DNA of 7,166 nt from an uncultured Lachnospiraceae bacterium (GTDB taxonomy: Bacteria; Bacillota; Clostridia; Lachnospirales; Lachnospiraceae). The stretch's first letter is position 1; the number at the start of each line of letters is the position of its first letter. Shown here in pieces: positions 1-5,053 of the stretch. The translations under genes were made by a program, and so were the position numbers. The stretch covers positions 1 to 7,166 of the forward strand of contig CABSEG010000100.1 in NCBI GenBank assembly GCA_902476645.1. The letters are read 5' to 3'. The notes under the pieces are model-generated. The model worked only from the letters and a program-made list of their open reading frames with translations, was not told the DNA's origin and searched no databases.

Positions 1-689
1 TCCAGTCTCTGATCCGCCGGCAGGTTTAATGTCAGCCCAATCACCGATTTTCTGGAGGTTCCAAGCAATACCGGATATCCCAGCGCCTGCATTTCTTCCA
101 GGCGGCGTATCACCTCCAGGTTCTGTTCATAGGTCTTTCCAAATCCAACGCCAGGGTCCAGAATAATCTGCTCTCTCTCAATTCCCGCATTCTCTGCGAT
201 CTTTAATGTCTCTTTTAAGTCCTCTAAAAATTCTTCCATGAAGTTTCCATAATTGGCCTCATTCCGGTTGTGCATCAGGCAACAGGGCACCTTCGCCCGG
301 GCAATCACCTCTGCGATTTTTCTGTCGTATTTCAACCCCCAGATATCATTTACCATATCCGCCCCAGCCTCTATAGCTGCCTGTGCCACAGCGCTCTTGT
401 AGGTATCCACAGAGACCGGAATATCAAAGTGCTCTTTTACCATGCGGATGGCAGGTACCACACGACGGATCTCTTCTTCATCTGAAAGCATGGTATACCC
501 TGGTCTTGTAGACTCTCCCCCTATGTCAATGATATCCGCACCCTCGCAGATCATTTCTTCTGTATGTTTTCTGGCAGCTTCCAAATCGTTCCATTTTCCC
601 CCATCGGAAAAGGAATCCGGTGTGACATTTAAAATCCCCATCAGATAGGTATTCTGTTCCAAATCAAAAGTTCTGTTTCCAATCAGCAT
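1..689 (-). CDS. folP: Dihydropteroate synthase (C-terminus cut by window edge)
   Basis: Condenses 6-hydroxymethyl-dihydropterin pyrophosphate with p-aminobenzoate to give dihydropteroate; it is a cytosolic TIM-barrel enzyme and the sulfonamide target. 229 full codons are visible; family members run about 260-280 residues, so roughly the last 35-50 are missing. Motifs visible in order: ILNVTPDSFSDGG (residues 19-31), GADIIDIGGESTRPG (50-64), SVDTYKS (93-99), NDIWG (114-118), ILDPGVGFGK (176-185) and GTSRKS (210-215), with the pterin-site residues Asp95, Asn114, Asp178 and Lys214. Phe27 and Pro63 match sites often altered in sulfonamide resistance and are the usual residues here. The ATG at 689 is the first start after an in-frame TGA and follows a GAGGG site by about 6 nt. 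It is the last visible gene of the folate operon, 17 nt after the HD gene; folB/folK may follow outside the window (inference). Confidence 0.95.
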   Translation of the reverse strand, partial: MLIGNRTFDLEQNTYLMGILNVTPDSFSDGGKWNDLEAARKHTEEMICEGADIIDIGGESTRPGYTMLSDEEEIRRVVPAIRMVKEHFDIPVSVDTYKSAVAQAAIEAGADMVNDIWGLKYDRKIAEVIARAKVPCCLMHNRNEANYGNFMEEFLEDLKETLKIAENAGIEREQIILDPGVGFGKTYEQNLEVIRRLEEMQALGYPVLLGTSRKSVIGLTLNLPADQRL

Positions 690-706
690 CCTATACCCTC
701 ATTTCT

Positions 707-1189
707 CTAGTATTCTATTTTTAAATTCTTCTTCTGCGCGCTCCAATCACATTCCTTCTCGGCTCTGCAGCCATAACAGGCCCTGGACATCTTATCCGCC
801 CGATACAAAAGCCCCCGCAAAGAGGCTTCCCCCATGACCGTCCGGTCTCTGTGACTGGCGATGGCCTCCGATATGGTCTGCCGTTCCTGTTCGGAATATC
901 CGCAGTCCCGCAGAATATCCATGGCAATGGGTACTCCCGCCCTCTCATGGGGTATTCCTTCCAAATACTGGATATGCCTTCCCACATCATGGAGCAACGC
1001 AGCCCCATAGAGAAGTTCCTTGGAAATGCCAAGCTCTTCTTCCAAATTAAAAATATAGGCCAATCGTGCCACATCCATAAAATGTGCCATGTCATGGCCG
1101 CAAAAAATACGCCCTGCCTCCAGCCTCTGAATTTCCTGAAGGCAGCCTCGATATGTATTATGTTGTATAATCCGATTCACTCTATCCAT
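707..1189 (-). CDS. HD-domain metal-dependent hydrolase in folate operon
   Basis: A 160-residue HD-superfamily phosphohydrolase. The metal-binding pattern is complete: His36, the His67-Asp68 doublet in ALLHDVGRH, His81, His113 in AIASHRD and Asp132 in YRADKMS. After the last Asp comes a cysteine group (C138, C141, C147), which I recall from other clostridial HD proteins of this type but cannot assign. It lies between folE and folP, 6 nt after the folE stop, with no clear Shine-Dalgarno site, so its translation probably depends on ribosomes finishing folE. Established: FolE yields dihydroneopterin triphosphate, which must lose its phosphates before FolB, and the archaeal pterin enzyme MptB is an HD-family phosphodiesterase. 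Inference: this protein may act on a dihydroneopterin phosphate. A general nucleotide phosphohydrolase is the alternative. The family call is firm; the substrate is not known. Confidence 0.9.
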   Translation of the reverse strand: MDRVNRIIQHNTYRGCLQEIQRLEAGRIFCGHDMAHFMDVARLAYIFNLEEELGISKELLYGAALLHDVGRHIQYLEGIPHERAGVPIAMDILRDCGYSEQERQTISEAIASHRDRTVMGEASLRGLLYRADKMSRACYGCRAEKECDWSAQKKNLKIEY

Positions 1190-1195
1190 ATGTTT

Positions 1196-1753
1196 CTACT
1201 GTCTGATCATCTGATAAAATGTATTTTGCAGTTCCACATTTCCCTCAAACACCCCTCTGGTAGTCATGGAAACGGTCTTGGATCCCGGCTTTTTAATTCC
1301 TCTCATGGTCATGCACAAATGTTCTGCCTCCACCATCACCATCACCCCCTGAGGCTTTAAATGCTCCATAAAAGCGTCGGCAATCTGGGCCGTGAGTTGC
1401 TCCTGAAGCTGAAGTCTCCTTGCAAAAACTTCCACGGTTCTGGCGATCTTGCTCAGTCCCACCACGGTACCGTCTGGTATATAAGCCACATGGGCTTTTC
1501 CATAAAAAGGAAGCATATGATGCTCGCACATGGAATAAAAAACAATGTCCTTTTCAATCACCATATCATTGTGATCCACATGAAACCGCTTACTCAGATG
1601 GATTCCGGCATCCTCATCCATACCTCCCACAATCTCCGTATACATACGGGCAATCCGATCTGGTGTCTCCACCAATCCCTCTCTGTGAATGTCCTCCCCG
1701 ATGCCCTCCAAAATCAGTCTGACACCCTCTTTTACTTTCTCCTGGTCAATCAT
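1196..1753 (-). CDS. folE: GTP cyclohydrolase I (type IA)
   Basis: Opens the GTP ring and rearranges it to 7,8-dihydroneopterin triphosphate and formate, the first step of folate synthesis; a cytosolic zinc enzyme that forms toroidal decamers. The 185-residue length fits the bacterial short form. Zinc ligands Cys76 and His79 sit in SMCEHHMLPF and Cys147 in EAEHLCMTMRG; His78 and His145 correspond to the catalytic histidines of the E. coli enzyme. VETPDRIARMY (28-38) and GLSKIARTVEVFARR (99-113) are family signatures. The ATG at 1753 follows AAGGAG with 7 nt spacing, and that site overlaps the end of folC, leaving 3 nt between the genes. The zinc-dependent IA type, not the IB replacement, is present. 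It supplies the substrate for the downstream pterin steps of the same operon. Nothing looks broken. Confidence 0.97.
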   Translation of the reverse strand: MIDQEKVKEGVRLILEGIGEDIHREGLVETPDRIARMYTEIVGGMDEDAGIHLSKRFHVDHNDMVIEKDIVFYSMCEHHMLPFYGKAHVAYIPDGTVVGLSKIARTVEVFARRLQLQEQLTAQIADAFMEHLKPQGVMVMVEAEHLCMTMRGIKKPGSKTVSMTTRGVFEGNVELQNTFYQMIRQ

Positions 1754-1756
1754 GCT

Positions 1757-3046
1757 CTATCTCCTTACTGTATCTAATGCCTTTGTAATGTCCCCCAAAA
1801 ATGACAAGGATCCAAAGGCTAGTATCACGTCATCTTTTCCGGCCAACTCCATACTTTTTTCCACTGCGCTTTGGATGTCGCTGGCCGCCTCCACATGGGA
1901 ATTTACCTTGGCAATTTCCCGTGCCAGTTCTTTAGCCGGAAGCGCTCTCTCGTTTTCCGGAGTCTCTACGGCAATGATATCCTCCGCCCTGGGAGCGGTC
2001 AGCCGGATGATCTCCTCGTATTCTTTATCTTTAAAAACCCCCATAATGTAATGCAGCCTCTTATCTGAAAAATACAGATCAATGGATTCTTCCAACATCC
2101 TGGCAGCATCCCGGTTATGCGCCCCGTCTATGACAAACACAGGGTCTTTTCTGAGTACTGTAAATCTGCCCTTCCATCTGGCCTCTTTCATACCTCTTCT
2201 CAGGGCATCCTCGGTGATCTGAAATCCCAGGCTCTGAAGTCCGCTTATCGCTTCCACAGCCAAAGCTGCATTTTCAATTTGATAGGAGCCCGCCAGAGAG
2301 ATTTCGATATCCGGATATCCTCTGTAGGAAAATCTCTGCGTCTCATACCCATACACGATATCCCCGGCCTCCGGCATCCCTGCTATGAGAAGTCTGCATC
2401 CTCTTTCACGGCACGTCTGCTCGATCACTTTTTGGGCGTCTGGTTTTTGCCTGCAGGTTACCACTACCGTTCCTGGTTTGATAATCCCTGCTTTGTTTTT
2501 TGCAATCTCCGTCAGGGAATTTCCCAGTATTCCCATATGATCCATGCTAATGGAAGTTAATACTTCCAGAACCGTGTTTGTCACCACATTGGTGGCATCT
2601 AAAAGTCCCCCAAGCCCGGCCTCCAGGACCACAATGTCACATTGCGTTTCTTTAAAATATAAAAATCCCAGCACTGTCTCCATCTCAAAAACCGTAGGAT
2701 GAGCTCTTCCCTCTGCCGTCATTTCTTCTGCAACCGCAGCAATTTGGGTCATCAGTCTGGCCAAAGCCTCCCGCTCGATGAGGCATTCATTCACCTGAAT
2801 CCTTTCTCTGTAGGAAAAGAGGGTGGGGGAAATGTATCTTCCCACACGGTATCCTGCTTCCTTCAGTACGGTGGACAAATAGGCCAACACAGACCCCTTT
2901 CCATTTGTCCCCGCAATATGTACGAATCTTAACTCATTTTGAGGATTGCCAAGTCTTTTAAGCATCTCCTCCATATTCTCCAGTCCCAGAACGCTGCCAT
3001 ATCTGGCCGCATCCTGCAGATAAGTTCTGGCTTCTCTATAGTTCAT
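1757..3046 (-). CDS. folC: Dihydrofolate synthase / folylpolyglutamate synthase
   Basis: ATP-dependent Mur-ligase-fold enzyme that adds glutamate to dihydropteroate and, in many bacteria, extends the polyglutamate tail of folates in the cytosol. With the chosen start it has 429 residues, normal for the family. Visible: P-loop AGTNGKGS (45-52), YISPTLFSYRERI (71-83), the central SMDHMGILGNS (167-177) with NKAGIIKPG (184-192), DGAHN (307-311) opening the C-terminal ligase domain, and ETPENERALPA (361-371). SPTL stands where many homologues have SPHL. The frame stays open to an ATG at 3085, adding 13 residues, but that start has no Shine-Dalgarno site and would sit about 12 nt from the predicted transcript start. 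The start at 3046 opens with MNYREA as homologues do and has GGGAG about 12 nt upstream. First gene of the folate operon. Confidence 0.95.
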   Translation of the reverse strand: MNYREARTYLQDAARYGSVLGLENMEEMLKRLGNPQNELRFVHIAGTNGKGSVLAYLSTVLKEAGYRVGRYISPTLFSYRERIQVNECLIEREALARLMTQIAAVAEEMTAEGRAHPTVFEMETVLGFLYFKETQCDIVVLEAGLGGLLDATNVVTNTVLEVLTSISMDHMGILGNSLTEIAKNKAGIIKPGTVVVTCRQKPDAQKVIEQTCRERGCRLLIAGMPEAGDIVYGYETQRFSYRGYPDIEISLAGSYQIENAALAVEAISGLQSLGFQITEDALRRGMKEARWKGRFTVLRKDPVFVIDGAHNRDAARMLEESIDLYFSDKRLHYIMGVFKDKEYEEIIRLTAPRAEDIIAVETPENERALPAKELAREIAKVNSHVEAASDIQSAVEKSMELAGKDDVILAFGSLSFLGDITKALDTVRR

Positions 3047-3104
3047 AATTAACAGATACTCCCATCTGTGAGCGTTCTTTCTCACATATCTTGATTAACA
3101 ATTT

Positions 3105-3133
3105 ATTATAGTATACCCCCCCTCATTTTTCAA
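3105..3133 (-). promoter_or_regulatory. Sigma-A promoter of the folC-folE-HD-folP operon
   Basis: On the minus strand TTGAAA (3133-3128) and a perfect TATAAT (3110-3105) are separated by exactly 17 nt. Transcription should begin near 3098, giving a leader of about 50 nt before the folC start at 3046. The spacer holds a run of seven G (plus-strand C at 3116-3122). The leader is too short for a tetrahydrofolate riboswitch, and I see no attenuator hairpin. Confidence 0.8.
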
Positions 3134-3156
3134 GTACATGTAGTAAAATGTATAAT
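3128..3156 (+). promoter_or_regulatory. Possible divergent promoter for the CmpB-family gene
   Basis: A perfect TATAAT lies at 3151-3156 on the plus strand. Exactly 17 nt upstream is TTTCAA (3128-3133), only 3 of 6 matches to consensus, which is the complement of the folC -35 box. TG directly precedes the -10. Transcription would start near 3163, just ahead of the gene. The -10 is convincing and the -35 is weak. Confidence 0.5.
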
Positions 3157-3194
3157 CTTTACATAATTTTCTGCATATGGTACATACTGTTGCT

Positions 3195-3575
3195 ATGAAG
3201 AATCCATTTTTAACCTGCGGTATCTGCGGCTGGTGTCTGGAGCTTCTATGGACTGGCTTCCACTCCTTTCGCAGACGAGACATGAAACTTATGGGGCAGT
3301 CCTCCATCTGGATGTTCCCTATTTACGGGCTTGGAGCTCTCATAGGCCCCCTCTCCAAACGCCTTCAGGGGAAAAGCGTCTGGTTTCGCGGCCTCTGCTA
3401 TATGACTGGCATCTTTACCGTGGAATACGCAGCCGGAACTTACTTAAAACGCAAGGGACAATGCCCCTGGGATTACAGCCGGGCCAAAACCAATATAGAT
3501 GGTGTGATCCGCCTGGATTTTGCCCCTCTGTGGTTTGTCACCGGCCTTCTTTTTGAGCGTCTGATGCAAAAATAA
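3195..3575 (+). CDS. Small CmpB-family (PF06541) membrane protein
   Basis: A 126-residue polytopic membrane protein of the family usually labelled 'putative ABC transporter permease' (ABC_trans_CmpB). No transport activity follows from that label and there is no ATPase gene nearby. Four hydrophobic stretches are visible at about residues 5-22, 38-53, 66-84 and 109-121. Family-like landmarks are GWCLELLWTG (12-21), YGLGALIGPL (44-53), GIFTVEYAAGTYLK (72-85), CPWDYS (90-95) and IDGVIRLDFAPLWF (101-114). The frame also has an ATG at 3177 that would add MVHTVA; neither start has a Shine-Dalgarno site, and 3195 is preferred because it begins MKNP just before the first membrane segment. It stands alone between divergent folC and co-directional pyrB, with no terminator seen before the pyrB promoter. 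The function is unknown. Confidence 0.85.
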   Translation: MKNPFLTCGICGWCLELLWTGFHSFRRRDMKLMGQSSIWMFPIYGLGALIGPLSKRLQGKSVWFRGLCYMTGIFTVEYAAGTYLKRKGQCPWDYSRAKTNIDGVIRLDFAPLWFVTGLLFERLMQK

Positions 3576-3630
3576 TCCGTGCCTTTTTCCTCCCTTTTAT
3601 AAAATTTCTAAAATTGACCGGACTCATAAC

Positions 3631-3659
3631 TTGAATTTTCCTGCTGCTTGTTATATGAT
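3631..3659 (+). promoter_or_regulatory. Sigma-A promoter of the pyrB operon
   Basis: TTGAAT (3631-3636) and TATGAT (3654-3659) are spaced by 17 nt, matching the consensus hexamers at 4 and 5 of 6 positions. Transcription would start near 3666, leaving a leader of about 28 nt before the pyrB ATG. That is too short for a PyrR-type attenuator or a leader peptide, so control would have to act on initiation or through the enzyme. Confidence 0.65.
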
Positions 3660-3681
3660 GAAAGAGAAAACGAACACAAGT

Positions 3682-3688
3682 AAAGGAG
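3682..3688 (+). promoter_or_regulatory. Ribosome binding site that fixes the pyrB start
   Basis: AAAGGAG ends directly against an in-frame ATG at 3689 (no spacer) and lies 6 nt before a second ATG at 3695. Only the second has a workable spacing, so pyrB is taken to begin at 3695 (MRHLMSPLDF). Confidence 0.8.
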
Positions 3689-3694
3689 ATGGCT

Positions 3695-4615
3695 ATGAGA
3701 CATTTAATGAGTCCTTTGGATTTTAGCGTGGAAGAGCTGGATCAGATCCTCGATCTCGCAAATGACATCGAAAAGCATCCTGACAAATATGCTCATGCAT
3801 GTGCCGGCAAGAAGCTGGCTACCTTATTCTATGAACCAAGCACACGAACCCGTTTAAGCTTTGAAGCCGCAATGTTAAACCTGGGGGGCAGTGTACTTGG
3901 TTTTTCTTCTGCCGCTTCCAGCTCTGCTGCAAAAGGCGAAAGTGTTTCCGACACCATCCGGATGGTGTCTTGCTATGCAGATATTTGTGCCATGCGTCAC
4001 CCAAAGGAAGGGGCTCCTATGGTGGCCGCCACAAAATCTTCGATCCCGGTGATCAATGCCGGAGATGGGGGACATCAGCATCCCACACAGACTCTGACAG
4101 ACCTGTTAACCATTCGCTCTCTAAAAGGAAGGCTGAACAATTTAACCATTGGACTTTGCGTCGATCTGAAATTCGGCCGCACGGTACATTCTCTGATTAA
4201 TGCCCTCGTACGCTATGATCATGTACGCTTCGTTCTGATTTCCCCGGAGGAACTGCGGGTGCCCGATTACATAAGGGAGGATGTGCTTGCCCAAAACGGA
4301 AAAGAGTATAAACAGGTAGAACGGCTGGAGGAAGTGATGCCGGAGTTGGATTTACTTTACATGACCAGAGTACAACGGGAGCGCTTCTTCAATGAAGAGG
4401 ATTACGTTCGGATGAAGGATTTCTATATTCTGGATAAGGCTAAAATGGCCCTTGCAAGACCGGATATGCTGGTGCTGCATCCTCTTCCCAGGGTGAATGA
4501 GATCTCTGTGGAAGTGGACGATGATCCCAGAGCGGCCTATTTCAGGCAGGTGCAATACGGCGTGTACGCCAGAATGGCATTGATCCTGACATTATTGGAG
4601 GTGAAAGTATGCTAA
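3695..4615 (+). CDS. pyrB: Aspartate carbamoyltransferase, catalytic chain
   Basis: Joins carbamoyl phosphate and aspartate to form N-carbamoyl-aspartate, the committed step of UMP synthesis, in the cytosol. 306 residues, against 311 in E. coli. Carbamoyl-phosphate residues are present in FYEPSTRTR (45-53), AAKGES with Lys80 (the E. coli Lys84 counterpart), MRHPKEG with Arg101, and HPTQT with His129 and Gln132. Aspartate-domain residues are present in VDLKFGRTVHS (Arg162), TRVQRER (Arg225, Gln227) and LHPLPRV (261-267). Every active-site residue I can place is kept, so the chain should be active. Its stop overlaps the pyrI start by 7 nt, which suggests coupled translation and fits a catalytic-regulatory holoenzyme of the enterobacterial type. 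Expressed from its own promoter with a short leader. Confidence 0.97.
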   Translation: MRHLMSPLDFSVEELDQILDLANDIEKHPDKYAHACAGKKLATLFYEPSTRTRLSFEAAMLNLGGSVLGFSSAASSSAAKGESVSDTIRMVSCYADICAMRHPKEGAPMVAATKSSIPVINAGDGGHQHPTQTLTDLLTIRSLKGRLNNLTIGLCVDLKFGRTVHSLINALVRYDHVRFVLISPEELRVPDYIREDVLAQNGKEYKQVERLEEVMPELDLLYMTRVQRERFFNEEDYVRMKDFYILDKAKMALARPDMLVLHPLPRVNEISVEVDDDPRAAYFRQVQYGVYARMALILTLLEVKVC

Positions 4616-5040
4616 ACGTCGGACAATTAAATGAAGGATACGTACTGGATCACATTCAAGCCGGCAAGAGTATGTCCATCTACCGCTATTTAAAACTGGA
4701 CAAGCTGGATTGCTGCGTGGCCATCATCAAAAACGCCCGCAGCAACAAAATGGGAAAAAAGGATATCATTAAGGTAGAATGCCCCATTGATATGCTGAGC
4801 TTGGATATCCTGGGTTTTCTAGATCACAACATCACGGTTAATATCATTCGGGACGGAGAAATCGTGGAGAAAAAGCAGCTTCATCTCCCCGCTCAAATCA
4901 CCAATGTGATCAAATGCAAAAATCCCCGCTGCATCACGTCCATAGAGCAGGAATTAGACCATGTCTTTGTACTGACGGATGCCAAAAAGGAGATCTATCG
5001 CTGCAAATACTGTGAAGAAAAATATACCGGAAAAAGATAA
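4609..5040 (+). CDS. pyrI: Aspartate carbamoyltransferase, regulatory chain
   Basis: Binds PyrB trimers through a zinc domain and passes nucleotide signals to them; in E. coli ATP activates and CTP/UTP inhibit. 143 residues, against about 153 in E. coli. The four zinc cysteines Cys103, Cys108, Cys132 and Cys135 keep the E. coli spacing exactly (109/114/138/141). Nucleotide-site residues also match: Asp14-His15 in VLDHI, and Lys51 and Lys55 in GKKDIIKVE correspond to E. coli Asp19-His20, Lys56 and Lys60. The N-terminus is about five residues shorter, which may affect the second-nucleotide (UTP) site built from that tail (inference). The start is set by GGAGGTGA (4597-4604) four nt ahead, and the gene overlaps pyrB by 7 nt. 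The TAAGGAG spanning its stop serves the next gene. Confidence 0.95.
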   Translation: MLNVGQLNEGYVLDHIQAGKSMSIYRYLKLDKLDCCVAIIKNARSNKMGKKDIIKVECPIDMLSLDILGFLDHNITVNIIRDGEIVEKKQLHLPAQITNVIKCKNPRCITSIEQELDHVFVLTDAKKEIYRCKYCEEKYTGKR

Positions 5041-5053
5041 GGAGACTGAGATT

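Noticed and set aside
721..1095. Second minus-strand open frame within the HD gene
   Set aside because: Its frame overlaps a protein with intact HD metal ligands and its product has no family features.
851..1360. Plus-strand open frame of 169 codons opposite folE and the HD gene
   Set aside because: It lies antisense to two well-supported genes, lacks a ribosome site and resembles no known protein; it is a shadow of their codon use.
3047..3085. Upstream folC start adding 13 residues
   Set aside because: It has no Shine-Dalgarno site and lies about 12 nt from the predicted transcript start; homologues begin at the MNY start.
3047..3100. Tetrahydrofolate riboswitch before folC
   Set aside because: The leader is only about 50 nt and shows no paired elements of the known class.
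3095..3307. Minus-strand open frame across the divergent promoter region
   Set aside because: It overlaps the CmpB-family gene and both promoters and has no family features.
3576..3630. Terminator after the CmpB-family gene
   Set aside because: The stretch is T- and A-rich but has no convincing inverted repeat before a T-run, so none is called.
3689..3694. Upstream pyrB ATG adding two residues
   Set aside because: The AAAGGAG site touches this ATG with no spacer, so it cannot serve it; the next ATG is spaced correctly.
4979..5053. Extended start for the PurF-like gene inside pyrI
   Set aside because: The extra 25 residues are translated from the pyrI zinc-domain coding sequence in another frame; the start at 5054 has TAAGGAG and matches the PurF N-terminus. 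The extension also brings no cysteine next to the GGFFG motif.
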